Source: Marinobacter salinexigens
Lineage (GTDB): Bacteria; Pseudomonadota; Gammaproteobacteria; Pseudomonadales; Oleiphilaceae
Direction of reading: 5' to 3'
NCBI RefSeq assembly: GCF_008370345.1
Contig: NZ_VTUU01000005.1
Coordinates: 124,001 to 188,000, forward strand
Length of the DNA stretch: 64,000 nucleotides
Shown: positions 1 through 8,874 of the stretch, piece after piece
Numbering within the stretch: position 1 is the stretch's first letter
How the letters are laid out: the number at the start of each line of letters is the position of its first letter
Notes under the pieces: generated by a model
The model's database searches: none
What the model saw: only the letters and a program-made list of their open reading frames with translations
What the model was told of the DNA's origin: nothing
Position numbers and translations under genes: made by a program

Positions 1-265
1 ATATGGCGCCAACGTTGCTATTAGTCAACAGTGGACGCCAAAGTTCTCCTCTGGTCTGTCTTATGGGCGCGTAGAGGGTGATCAGCCAGAAGATTTGTTC
101 CCGAACTCCTTCGAAACTCTGCAAAGCGTTCACTTCAGCAACTTTTACAAAGTTGCTGACCCGGTAACGCTGGGATTGGAGCTTTCCTTCGCGGACAAAG
201 AGCTGGCCAACGGCGAATCTGCTGACAACACTCGACTGCAACTGGCTGCACAGTTCGATTTTTAA
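1..265 (+). CDS. Outer-membrane porin, C-terminal part (DcaP-like)
   Basis: An open frame enters from the left edge and ends at a TAA. The visible 87 residues have the alternating pattern of beta-barrel strands and finish in QFDF, the terminal-phenylalanine signal typical of outer-membrane barrels recognised by BamA. The segment with GLSYGR, then FSNFYK, then GLELSFADKEL resembles the last strands of DcaP-type trimeric porins common in Marinobacter and Acinetobacter. That family call is from memory of its general look. The start lies outside the window. A strong terminator follows within 40 bases, so this gene is not co-transcribed with the metal operon downstream. Confidence 0.7.
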   Translation, partial: YGANVAISQQWTPKFSSGLSYGRVEGDQPEDLFPNSFETLQSVHFSNFYKVADPVTLGLELSFADKELANGESADNTRLQLAAQFDF

Positions 266-300
266 TCGTTCATAGTGTTGCTCCACACCATTGGACCCAA

Positions 301-330
301 CGACGGGCTTAGATAAGCCCGTCGTTTTTT
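301..330 (+). terminator. Rho-independent terminator of the porin gene
   Basis: A perfect GC-rich stem (CGACGGGCTT paired with AAGCCCGTCG) closes a three-base loop and is followed by six T residues, 35 bases after the porin stop codon. Confidence 0.92.
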
Positions 331-441
331 ATCTCCAGTTCCCTCCGATGCGCTGGATGAAGTTCTCCTCTTTTATCCCTTTCTTTCCCCGATTTTTGAC
401 TATATCTCGCCATAGTTCCGTCGCACTCCGTACGAGTTAAG

Positions 442-464
442 GTCTGATGACGCCGAATTCAGAC
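442..464. promoter_or_regulatory. Inverted repeat upstream of first metal-efflux operon
   Basis: GTCTGA and TCAGAC form an inverted repeat with an 11-base spacer about 90 bases before the czcC-like start. The heptamer AAGGTCT also recurs twice, 33 bases apart (about 440 and 472). The site could bind a metal-responsive regulator such as the OmpR-type protein encoded further right. No promoter hexamers stand out clearly, so this is only a candidate operator. Confidence 0.25.
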
Positions 465-555
465 TGATTTAAAGGTCTATCTGTAGGGTCGTCCTGGCAT
501 TTACGGCGAAAACGCTGATTCATGTATCTCAGTCAAATAGCCAGGATGATATTGA

Positions 556-1857
556 ATGAACAAACGACTGTTGTTGTGGGTGCTGATAGTACCCGGAGTC
601 TTGAACGTCATGCCTTCTTCGGCTGCCACGGCCGGGGAGAGCGTGTCACTCAAGGAGTACCAGCAAGCCAAGGGCAGCCAGGCTGTCTCCTTGAACGAGG
701 CAATGGTAATGGCATTTGAGAATAGCCCGGTGTTGGCTTTGAGGCGGGCTGCGGTGTCCATGCAGGAAGCTGGGCTCGATCATGCCAGCCGCTGGGCGCC
801 CAGCAACCCCGAGCTTGAGCTGAGTGGCCGTGACAACCCAGATCAGGCGGATCAGTCACTGAATTACGAGGTTCGGGTTACTCAGGAAGTCTGGATGGGC
901 AATCGGGGCGATCTCGGTCAGTCGCGTGCTCAGAGCACTCTCACTTCTCAACAGCAGGAACTTGAATACCTGAAGGTGGCGATCAAGGCCCGAGTGCGGT
1001 CAGCCTACTTCAAGATACTGCTTGCACAGAAAGAGCTGGAAACCGCAACCCGCACCGTTGAGCTGATGCAGCGAACCAAAGAGCTGGTTGAGGTGTCCGT
1101 TGAGCGGGGCAAACAGACCCGGGTTGAGCTCAATACCGCCGTCATTGGCTTGGCAAGAGCTAAGAACCAAAAGGCCGAAGCGGCGCAAAAGCTTAGGCAG
1201 TCAAAAATTGACCTGACGGAAGTTCTTGGAGTGTCCCCCTCCGATGCGGTAGGGGTCGCGGGAGAGTTCAATGTAGCTCGTGCCAATTTGCCACCAACTA
1301 ATCGGCTTGTCGCGATGGCTCAGCGCCAGAGAGGGGATCTGAAGGCGGCAGCAGCCAGAATTGCTGCGAATGAGTCCGGCCTGGAACTGGCCAAGAGTCT
1401 AACGATTCCGAACCTGAAAGTGTTCGGATTCTACGAGCGGGAGGAAAGCTCCAACCTTTTTGGTGCAGGTGTGTCGATGCCTCTGACCGTGTTTCATGAT
1501 TATTCCGGCGAAAAAAGGAAGGCCTCGGCTCAGTTGAAAATCTCCGAGCTTGAGGCCGAGGCGCTGCGTTTGGCGACTGAACGCCAGGTCGTATCTGCTG
1601 TAGCTCAGTACGAATCCGCCGTACGCAGATTGCGCCAGATGAACGAGTCGATTCTCGAGCGTTCGGAGGAAACGCTGCAACTTATGCAGAAAGCTCTTCA
1701 AGCGGGAAAAGTCGATGCTTCCGATGTCCTGTCCGCTCAGGACAATCTTTTGTCGGTGAGGAAGGAATACGTCCAAGTGCAACACGACTATATCGACGCC
1801 GTCCGGGCGTTGGAAGTGAGCACCGGCGGTGCCCTTTCAATGTCATCCGGTTCCTGA
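556..1857 (+). CDS. CzcC/CusC-like outer-membrane channel of HME-RND pump 1
   Basis: The 433-residue protein is a TolC-family outer-membrane factor, the exit duct of a tripartite metal pump. A signal peptide (MNKRLLLW, hydrophobic core, cleavage near SSAATA) precedes two long helical repeats rich in Ala, Glu and Arg. The second repeat ends in the typical pattern with KALQAGKVDASDVL, which matches the conserved region before the last helix of CzcC proteins. The length is normal. It is first in an operon with the membrane-fusion protein 49 bases downstream and the RND permease after that. The metal cannot be read from this subunit. Confidence 0.9.
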   Translation: MNKRLLLWVLIVPGVLNVMPSSAATAGESVSLKEYQQAKGSQAVSLNEAMVMAFENSPVLALRRAAVSMQEAGLDHASRWAPSNPELELSGRDNPDQADQSLNYEVRVTQEVWMGNRGDLGQSRAQSTLTSQQQELEYLKVAIKARVRSAYFKILLAQKELETATRTVELMQRTKELVEVSVERGKQTRVELNTAVIGLARAKNQKAEAAQKLRQSKIDLTEVLGVSPSDAVGVAGEFNVARANLPPTNRLVAMAQRQRGDLKAAAARIAANESGLELAKSLTIPNLKVFGFYEREESSNLFGAGVSMPLTVFHDYSGEKRKASAQLKISELEAEALRLATERQVVSAVAQYESAVRRLRQMNESILERSEETLQLMQKALQAGKVDASDVLSAQDNLLSVRKEYVQVQHDYIDAVRALEVSTGGALSMSSGS

Positions 1858-1906
1858 TGACAAGAAAATTAATGGTTGAACGTTCTCTTATATCGAAGGT
1901 GTTTAG

Positions 1907-3091
1907 ATGATTCGAAATCTGCAGATATTGTTTGTCGCGATCAGTTTTCTGGTCTATCAGCCACTGGCGTACGGCGCCGAAGAAGCCGAAGGAGGGCAGC
2001 ACCAAAAGGGTGAGGCTGGGCACTCGGCTGAAGGCAGTGAGGCCCGCGAAGTTCATCTGACTCCAGAGCAGAGGGAGTTGCTCTCCGTGCAGACTGTAAC
2101 GGTGCCCCGAGGTCGTGCTGATAATATCGTTACTGCGCCAGCTGAAGTTCATTATGTTCCGGATCGCGTCGCTGAGGTAGGGCCGCTATTGCAGGGAAAG
2201 CTTACGAGACTGGCTGTTGATCTGGGGGACCAGGTTGAAAAAGGCCAGTTGTTGGCCACGCTGAACAGCGTTGAGTTGGCTCGCATTCGTTCCCGCCTGA
2301 ACTCGTTGAAAGCTCGGAAAGAAGCCGCGACTGCGGAGTATCAGCGAGAAAAGCAATTGCGGAGTGAAAGCTTCACCAGCGAAGAAGAGTTCCTGGACGC
2401 CAAGGCCGCTTATCTTGAGATTACAGCGGAGTACGATTCAATTCGTGAGCAACTGGAGGTTTTTGGCAGTGATTCGTCAGGCGCAGATAGCAGTCTTGCA
2501 CAGTACGCGCTCCGTTCTCCTATCCAGGGGCGCATTGAGCGCATGGATGCCCGGTTGGGCCAAACCTTAAGCTCTTCAGATACGCCTTTTACCGTAGCTG
2601 ATACCTCTGTGGTGTGGGTGATGTTGCAAGTTGCCGAAACTGACATTGGAAGGGTATCCGTCGGAGATGAAGTTCAGGTCTTCTCAAAGTCGGTTGCAGA
2701 CCGCTTTCACACCGGGGAAGTGTCCTGGATCTCAAATGAGCTTGATGAGGAAACCCGCACCATTCCGGTTCGCGTTGTACTCGAATCCCCCAACGGCGAC
2801 CTTCGTCCAAATACCTATGCCAAAGCGAGAGTCATGACTCAATCGGCGGCATCACTGCCCCTAGTTCCACACGATGCCGTGCAAACCATCGATGACGAGT
2901 CCGTTGTATTTGTTCCGGGTAATGAAGGGGGAGCCTACAAGGCGGTTCCAGTCACTCTCGGTAAGGAGGCTAACGACTGGATAGAGATTAAGTCCGGCAT
3001 CAGCGCAAACACGGAAGTGGTTTCAGTGGGCGCTTTTGATCTGATGTCGGCCATTACCGCCAGTGGCCGCAGCGCCGCTCACGGACACTAA
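1907..3091 (+). CDS. CzcB-like periplasmic adaptor of HME-RND pump 1
   Basis: The 394-residue protein is a membrane-fusion adaptor linking the RND permease to the outer-membrane channel. A signal peptide runs to about residue 22 (AYGAEEA). A short stretch with scattered His follows (GGQHQKGEAGHS), then a lipoyl-like half motif (VDLGDQVEKGQLLATLNS), a coiled-coil hairpin rich in Lys, Glu and Arg, the second lipoyl half (ALRSPIQGRIE) and a beta-barrel domain. The C-terminus ends in AHGH. These His residues may help metal capture, as known for CzcB and CusB, but this is inferred. The gene sits between the channel gene and the permease, 14 bases before the latter. Confidence 0.9.
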   Translation: MIRNLQILFVAISFLVYQPLAYGAEEAEGGQHQKGEAGHSAEGSEAREVHLTPEQRELLSVQTVTVPRGRADNIVTAPAEVHYVPDRVAEVGPLLQGKLTRLAVDLGDQVEKGQLLATLNSVELARIRSRLNSLKARKEAATAEYQREKQLRSESFTSEEEFLDAKAAYLEITAEYDSIREQLEVFGSDSSGADSSLAQYALRSPIQGRIERMDARLGQTLSSSDTPFTVADTSVVWVMLQVAETDIGRVSVGDEVQVFSKSVADRFHTGEVSWISNELDEETRTIPVRVVLESPNGDLRPNTYAKARVMTQSAASLPLVPHDAVQTIDDESVVFVPGNEGGAYKAVPVTLGKEANDWIEIKSGISANTEVVSVGAFDLMSAITASGRSAAHGH

Positions 3092-3105
3092 TACTCGGGG
3101 GGAGC

Positions 3106-6100
3106 ATGATCAACGCAATTGTGAATTATGCGCTGAACAATCGTCTGATGACGCTTGTCTTTGCTATCGCCGTGATCGTTGCCGGCGTATTTTCATTTCA
3201 AAAACTGCCGGTGGATGCGTTTCCGGACGCGACACCGACCATGGTTCAGGTATTTACTACCAGTCCTGGATTGTCGCCGGTTGATATCGAAACGCTGATT
3301 TCCTATCCCGTTGAGATCAGCATGTATGGTATTCCCAAGTTAGAAAAAGTGCAGAGCACGTCGATTTTCGGACTTTCGCGGGTGACCATCTATTTCGAAG
3401 ATGGCACCGATATCTACTTCGCCAGGCGGCTGGTAAACGAACGGCTATCCGAGGCCAAGCGCCAGATTCCCGAAGGGATGGGGGAACCCGAACTCGGGCC
3501 CATCGCAAGCGGTCTTGGGCGCATCCTGATGTATTCCCTGGAAGCTGAGGATAAAGATCAATACAGCCTGCAGGAAATTCGCACGATTCAGGACTGGATT
3601 GTCAAACCCCAGCTCAGGACCGTGCCGGGCGTAACCGGTGTGCTTTCTATCGGCGGCGAGGTAAAGCAGTACCAGGTCAATATTGATGCGCAGAAGCTTC
3701 AGGCAAGGAACCTGACGGTGTCTGATGTTCGAGGTGCCCTCACCCAGAATAATCGTAACGTTGGCGCCTCATTCATTACTCGAGGAGGTGAAGAGTACAT
3801 TGTCCGTGGTTACGGCTGGGTCAACTCCGGTACCGCAGGCATCAAAGATATCCGGAACATCATTGTGTCCAAGAGTGAGGGAGAATCTCCTATTTACGTC
3901 AAGGATGTGGCGGAGGTTGGCCTTGGACCGGCAATTCGCCGTGGCGCAGAGGTGTCCTCAGGTGAGGAGTCCGTGGGCGGCTACGTGATGAAATTGATTG
4001 GTACCAACACCAGTCAGGTTCTAGAGGATGTCAACGCAAAAATCGATGATCTGAACAAGTCACTTCCTGAAGGGCTGAAAATAGAAGCGTATTACTCTCA
4101 GGCAGACTTGGTGGGCAAGGCTATAGGCACTGTCGAGAAAGCGCTGCTTGAAGGCTCGGTTCTGGTGCTGGTTTTTCTCTATCTGTTCCTGGGTAATATT
4201 CGTTCCACACTGATCGTGGTGGCGACGTTGCCGTTGTCTGTACTCTTTGCGTTCATTGCTATGCGCATGTCGGGCCTGTCGGCCAACCTGATGAGTCTGG
4301 GGGGGCTGGCTATCGGCATCGGCATGATGGTGGACGGCGCTGTCGTGATGATAGAGAACATCTTCCGACACCTTGAGGAGCGATCCGATGAAAAGATCAG
4401 CGTTCTGAGGCTTGTAGGTGAGTCAGCCCGGGAAGTGGCCCGTCCGATCGTATTTGCGATTGGCATTATTATCATCGTTTTTCTTCCGTTGTTTACGCTA
4501 CAGGGCGTTGAGGGCAAGCTGTTTTCGCCCATGGCATACACCATCAGCTTTGCGTTGATCGGTGCGCTGTTACTCGCGTTGACGTTGGTGCCTGTTCTGG
4601 CCTCCCTGACATTCAAGATGGGCGGGCGTCACAAAGAGCCGAAGCTGGTTCTGTTCCTGAACCGGCTATACAAGCCGGTAGTGAATACTGTCGTCAAAGC
4701 CCCTAAGATTGTGATGGGCGTTGCCGTCATTGCTTTTGCCGGCAGTCTTCTGCTGTTTCCCTATCTCGGGAGCGAATTCGTGCCCACGCTCAGGGAAGGC
4801 ACGTTCCAGATTCGATCGACACTGCCTCCTGGAGCCAGTCTTGAATCCGCCATCAAATATGGCAAAAGGATTCAGTCCGTTGTAGACGAATTTCCAGAGG
4901 TCACCGGCACCTATGCCAGGATCGGTCGTGCCGAGGTCGGTGGTGATCCTGAACCTGTGAACGTTGTTGCGACGCTTGTCAATCTGAAGCCCCTGGATCA
5001 GTGGCGAGAGGACGTGAGCTACGAGGATCTCCAAAGCAGGATTGCGGATGCTTTGGATGAGCGGGTTCCCGGGCTTGCCAACAATCTGTCCCAACCGATT
5101 CAGCTCAGAACCGACGAACTCCTGTCAGGCGTTCAGGCGCAACTGGTTGCCAGCATTTTCGGCGACGACCTGGACGAGTTGGGCCGGATCGGCAGGGAAG
5201 TGGCGGCACTGGCGCAAGAGGTGCCGGGTGCAACGGACGTCCGCGCTCAGCAGAGTGCGGGTAAAAAACAGATCGTTATTCGCCCCGACCGTGAAGTGCT
5301 GGCGCAGTTCGGCATCAGCGTCGATAACCTGATGAGTACGGTTGAAACCGGTATAGGTGGTAAAGGCGCCGGGCTGGTCTTCGACGGTGTCCGTCGATTT
5401 GAGATTTTCGCCCGGCTGCAAGAGTCCTATCGCGGGTCCATCGATGAAATCAGAAAGCTTCCCCTCAGGGGCAACAGTGGCGAGCTTATCCCGCTTTCAC
5501 GGGTGGCCGATGTTGAAATGTACGCAGGCCCCAAGAAAATTTCACGCTCCAATGCCAGTCGCCGTCAGTACGTGCAGATGAACGTGCGTGGTCGCGATAT
5601 GGGTGGTGTTGTTCAGGATTTGCGCAAGCGGATCGAGGAGCAAGTGGATATGCCGCCGGGGTATTTCGTGGAGTTCGGCGGTCAGTTTGAGAACCAGGAA
5701 AGGGCCATGGCGCGGCTAGCGATCGTTGTGCCCATTACTCTGGCGCTTATTTTCCTGCTTCTCTTTTCGGCATTCAGTAGTCTTCGCTATGCGGCGCTGA
5801 TCTTCATGAATGTGCCCTTTGCGGTTACTGGTGGCATTGTCGCGCTGTTTGTGACGGGGCTTTACCTCTCTGTGCCCGCTGCCGTGGGATTCATCGCGGT
5901 GTTCGGCGTAGCCGTGCTGAACGGCGTGGTGATGGTTAGCTACATCAATCAGTTGCGTGACGAAGGCTACGAAGTCATTGAAGCGGTCAAGCTGGGTGCT
6001 CAACGCCGTTTGCGGCCGGTTCTGATGACAGCCTCGGTGGCTATTCTGGGGCTTATTCCTCTGTTGCTTGCTGACGGTATTGGTTCCAATGTCCAGCGTC

Positions 6101-6213
6101 CACTGGCAACGGTTGTGGTTGGCGGTCTGATCACTTCAACGCTGCTGACGTTGGTAGTGTTGCCCAGCGTGTATCAGTGGTTTGCATCCGAACGTCGTGA
6201 CGTTGAAGTCTGA
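3106..6213 (+). CDS. CzcA/CusA-family heavy-metal RND permease 1
   Basis: The 1035-residue inner-membrane proton/metal antiporter has the normal length for HME-RND permeases. It begins with a first transmembrane helix (INAIVNYALNNRLMTL), followed by the motif LPVDAFPDATP. Transmembrane segment 4 carries MMVDGAVVMIEN near residue 410. The Asp and Glu equivalent to CzcA D408 and E415 are present, but the position of CzcA D402 is Gly, so the sequence departs from the classical Co/Zn/Cd pattern DFGxxxDGA. Metal specificity therefore remains open, with Cu/Ag or other ions possible. The start is supported by a very strong GGGGGGAG ribosome site. It is third in the operon and the PII-like gene follows after 17 bases. 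Confidence 0.93.
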   Translation: MINAIVNYALNNRLMTLVFAIAVIVAGVFSFQKLPVDAFPDATPTMVQVFTTSPGLSPVDIETLISYPVEISMYGIPKLEKVQSTSIFGLSRVTIYFEDGTDIYFARRLVNERLSEAKRQIPEGMGEPELGPIASGLGRILMYSLEAEDKDQYSLQEIRTIQDWIVKPQLRTVPGVTGVLSIGGEVKQYQVNIDAQKLQARNLTVSDVRGALTQNNRNVGASFITRGGEEYIVRGYGWVNSGTAGIKDIRNIIVSKSEGESPIYVKDVAEVGLGPAIRRGAEVSSGEESVGGYVMKLIGTNTSQVLEDVNAKIDDLNKSLPEGLKIEAYYSQADLVGKAIGTVEKALLEGSVLVLVFLYLFLGNIRSTLIVVATLPLSVLFAFIAMRMSGLSANLMSLGGLAIGIGMMVDGAVVMIENIFRHLEERSDEKISVLRLVGESAREVARPIVFAIGIIIIVFLPLFTLQGVEGKLFSPMAYTISFALIGALLLALTLVPVLASLTFKMGGRHKEPKLVLFLNRLYKPVVNTVVKAPKIVMGVAVIAFAGSLLLFPYLGSEFVPTLREGTFQIRSTLPPGASLESAIKYGKRIQSVVDEFPEVTGTYARIGRAEVGGDPEPVNVVATLVNLKPLDQWREDVSYEDLQSRIADALDERVPGLANNLSQPIQLRTDELLSGVQAQLVASIFGDDLDELGRIGREVAALAQEVPGATDVRAQQSAGKKQIVIRPDREVLAQFGISVDNLMSTVETGIGGKGAGLVFDGVRRFEIFARLQESYRGSIDEIRKLPLRGNSGELIPLSRVADVEMYAGPKKISRSNASRRQYVQMNVRGRDMGGVVQDLRKRIEEQVDMPPGYFVEFGGQFENQERAMARLAIVVPITLALIFLLLFSAFSSLRYAALIFMNVPFAVTGGIVALFVTGLYLSVPAAVGFIAVFGVAVLNGVVMVSYINQLRDEGYEVIEAVKLGAQRRLRPVLMTASVAILGLIPLLLADGIGSNVQRPLATVVVGGLITSTLLTLVVLPSVYQWFASERRDVEV

Positions 6214-6230
6214 TAGGCAGGAGAAGGCTT

Positions 6231-6575
6231 ATGTATGAAATAAAGGCTTATGTCAGAGAGGTTATGGCAGAGCATGTGGTTGATGCTCTGGCCAGAGTCA
6301 AGGGCGTGACAAGCATTGCTGTCGTGCCTCTCAGCGAATTTGGTCATCTGGTCGGCGATGAGTCGCCTCTGGAGAAAGTGAAGATGGTCAAGCTGGAAGT
6401 AGACGTAGCGACCGATGATGTCGCTGGTGAAGTTGTGGAACTCATTGTCAGAACGGGCAGAACCCAGGATGGGCACCCGGGCGACGGCAAGGTACTTGTA
6501 TCCCGTCTGGTTCGGGCTGTTCGTATCGAGGACGGCGAAACCGGTGAGAGTGCACTGGAGCCTGCTTCAAGCTAG
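6231..6575 (+). CDS. PII-like signalling protein of the metal-pump-linked (PII-NG type) group
   Basis: A 114-residue protein with the ferredoxin-like PII layout: MYEIKAYVRE as the first strand, an ALARVKGVTSIAVV helix-strand, a variable T-loop-like segment (SEFGHLVGDESPLEK) and a late strand with RTGRTQDGHPGDGKVLV, which matches the B-loop/C-terminal region of GlnB (IRTGKxGDGKIFV). The residue modified by GlnD in GlnB (Tyr51) is not evident. A PII subgroup encoded next to CusABC/CzcABC genes (PII-NG) is described in the literature, and this gene fits it. It may sense a nucleotide or metal and tune the pump. It follows the permease after 17 bases with an AGGAGAAGG ribosome site, so it is almost certainly in the same operon. 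Confidence 0.8.
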   Translation: MYEIKAYVREVMAEHVVDALARVKGVTSIAVVPLSEFGHLVGDESPLEKVKMVKLEVDVATDDVAGEVVELIVRTGRTQDGHPGDGKVLVSRLVRAVRIEDGETGESALEPASS

Positions 6576-6589
6576 TGCTCCGGAAACTG

Positions 6590-6627
6590 GATGGCGGTTT
6601 TGCGGCTTTTGGTTGCGGGCCGCCATC
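6590..6627. terminator. Hairpin between convergent genes
   Basis: GATGGCGG pairs perfectly with CCGCCATC across a 22-base loop between the PII-like gene and the convergent outer-membrane gene. It lacks a long T-run, so termination is only probable. Confidence 0.4.
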
Positions 6628-7357
6628 ACAGTTCTATCCCTAGTTCCCAGCGATAGATCATATCGTCTGAGTCCCTGGTGAGGCCAAATGCAACGCCCGC
6701 CTGGAGTTCCAGAATACTGGAGCCCATTCTGAACTCAGCCAGGATCGCAGGTCCCATCAAATGATTATTTTCGGCCCCGTAATACTCCAGACCTGGCTGA
6801 AACGTGTCAGACTTCGTGTAGGCGACCTGTAATGAGCCCGTGGGCTCAAGCTGCTCGTCGTCTTCGCCAAATGAGCGGCTAACCAAAAGGTTCGTCAGGA
6901 TCCTGAAATGCGTGTATAGCTGTCTCTCGTAAAGTGACCCAAGGGTCACTCCACCGGCTTTTTGGCCATGTTCTTTTGACAGTTCAATGAACAAGCCCGC
7001 AGCGCTCTCAGTGTCTTGAAAAAAGTTTCCAATCAGTTCGATTTCGTATTCCTCAAGTGAATACGCTCGCCCCGGTCTCTTGATTGCGTTGAAGTTAAGT
7101 TCGGCGCTCAGGCGTTCAGATAGCCCGTAACCCACCTCCCACTGATCGGCACGAAGGTTGTCAATTTCGCTCCCCTCACTGTCCAGAAACGCCCCAACCA
7201 CTCCGATTTCGAGATCCCCCGCAGTTACCCGGGGGGAGTAAATTTCATCGACTGCGAGCTCTGATTTGACCGTGAGGGGCCATAACAGAACCAGGAAAGC
7301 CAGTTTGAGTTTGAATACGTGGCGCGGTGCGCCTGCTTTATTCGTTGCTCCAGACAT
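6626..7357 (-). CDS. Predicted outer-membrane beta-barrel protein, unknown role
   Basis: A 243-residue protein with a signal peptide (basic start, then LKLAFLVLLWPLTVKS) and amphipathic strands to the end. Features include YGLSERLSAELNFNA, a style common to small hypothetical barrels found beside metal-efflux genes. The C-terminus is YRWELGIEL. The start is backed by AAGGTGATCT just upstream. It lies on the opposite strand between the two RND operons and converges on the PII-like gene. A metal-related role is inferred from position only. Confidence 0.65.
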   Translation of the reverse strand: MSGATNKAGAPRHVFKLKLAFLVLLWPLTVKSELAVDEIYSPRVTAGDLEIGVVGAFLDSEGSEIDNLRADQWEVGYGLSERLSAELNFNAIKRPGRAYSLEEYEIELIGNFFQDTESAAGLFIELSKEHGQKAGGVTLGSLYERQLYTHFRILTNLLVSRSFGEDDEQLEPTGSLQVAYTKSDTFQPGLEYYGAENNHLMGPAILAEFRMGSSILELQAGVAFGLTRDSDDMIYRWELGIEL

Positions 7358-7632
7358 AGATCACCTTGATAAAGTGTTGGAAAGTAAGGGGCATCGAATG
7401 ACAGTCTATTGATCTGAACGCTGCAGAAACATAAGCCTTTGGTGCTCATTTTGTCCGTCAAAAGGACGGTCCGGGAATGCTGCTGGAGCCGGAGAGCGGT
7501 TTCTTTTGTGGATGACGCTTCGAATTCAAGTTCATTTCAATCTTTTCACTTACTATCCCGGGCTCTTCCTGCCTCATCATGGACGCCTCGCGCCTATGAA
7601 TTGTGGCTAACAACCCCTTCGGGAGAAAGTCG

Positions 7633-8850
7633 ATGAAGGCAAGCAAGCACTCGCCCAGGGCGTTGCTGTGTTCAGTACTATTGTCTATTCCTCTGTTCGG
7701 TCAAGCGGAGACTGTGAATTGGACAAATTGGCTCACTGGCCAGATAAGCAAGCATCCGGATGTCATGGCGGCGACAGAGCAGGCGGCAGCCCGGAATTCG
7801 GATGCAGAGGCAAGCGAACAACCGCTGTATAACCCGGAGCTGTCTGTTGGAGCAGACAGAACGGGCAGTGAAAACAACTTTGAGGCAGGGCTGTCACAAA
7901 CGATCGATTGGTCTGATCAACAGGGCGCATTACAGGAGAAGGCAAAGCTGATCAGGCTGTCTGCGCAAGCTGGCTTGAGCGAAGCAGTTCTGACACAAAC
8001 GTCTGAATCATTGTTTGCGCTTGTCGAGTGGCGCGCCACTACGCTGTTTGAGGAAATTGCTGAATCCCAACAGCAGCGCCTGGATGCTTTGCTGGACCAG
8101 GTTGAACAGCGCCAGCAGGCAGGTGATCTGGGGCGTGCCGATGCAGAGCTTCTGTTTCTAAATCTATCCCGTCAGTTGAGCGAAGTCGCCCAGGCAAAGG
8201 CCGCAGTTGATCGGGCAGAAACTCAGGTTCAAGAACGTCTGCCGGACTGGAGGCCTCAGGATGGGGGAATCCCCGAGTATATATGGCCAGCGCTGGAGTC
8301 CCAGATTGGTGAGGCTGATCTGCTGTCACACCCGTCAATTGCAGTCGCTCGAGCCGAGTGGCAGGTGCTGAAAAGTGAGGCAGAGGTTGCGAGACGCAAA
8401 GCCACAGCATCGCCGACAGTAGGGCTGAGCGGAGGGCGTGACGGCGGCGAGAACGTGGTTGGCCTGACATTCTCGATCCCTCTGAACGTCCGTAATAACT
8501 ACAGCGCTGAAATCCGGGCCGCGAATCGACGGGCTCTGGAGGCCGAAGCGCGGTTTCAGGCGCTCTACCGGAAACAACAATATGACCTGGCAGGCGCTCG
8601 CGCTTCCTGGAAGCGATACGACAAGCAACTTCGTCGATGGAAAGAACTATCCCAGGGGCGTGTACAGCGAAGTGCCGATTTGCTTGAGAAGCAGTGGCAG
8701 GTCGGCGACCTCTCCACCTCTGAGTATCTCCAGGCGTTAGGCCAGCGCGCGGAGAGCCTGAAAACCGGTATTGAACTGGAAAAGCTGGCGCAGCTGGGCC
8801 TGATTGAACTCTTGAGCCAGTCTGGCGAACTGATCACCCCCTTCCAATAA
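7633..8850 (+). CDS. CzcC-like outer-membrane channel of HME-RND pump 2
   Basis: A TolC-family outer-membrane factor of about 405 residues. The frame is open from a GTG at 7603, but the ATG at 7633 has a good GGGAGAAAG ribosome site and gives a clean signal peptide ending near LFGQAE, so that start is preferred. The Glu/Ala/Arg-rich helical repeats are seen (NPELSVGADRTG, then TFSIPLNVRNNYSAEI), with the usual terminal region KQWQVGDLSTSEYLQALGQ. It heads the second CBA operon, 24 bases before the adaptor gene. It is divergent from pump 1's channel in sequence and is not a recent duplicate. Confidence 0.9.
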   Translation: MKASKHSPRALLCSVLLSIPLFGQAETVNWTNWLTGQISKHPDVMAATEQAAARNSDAEASEQPLYNPELSVGADRTGSENNFEAGLSQTIDWSDQQGALQEKAKLIRLSAQAGLSEAVLTQTSESLFALVEWRATTLFEEIAESQQQRLDALLDQVEQRQQAGDLGRADAELLFLNLSRQLSEVAQAKAAVDRAETQVQERLPDWRPQDGGIPEYIWPALESQIGEADLLSHPSIAVARAEWQVLKSEAEVARRKATASPTVGLSGGRDGGENVVGLTFSIPLNVRNNYSAEIRAANRRALEAEARFQALYRKQQYDLAGARASWKRYDKQLRRWKELSQGRVQRSADLLEKQWQVGDLSTSEYLQALGQRAESLKTGIELEKLAQLGLIELLSQSGELITPFQ

Positions 8851-8874
8851 TATTCTGGAAACTGGATAGTCATC

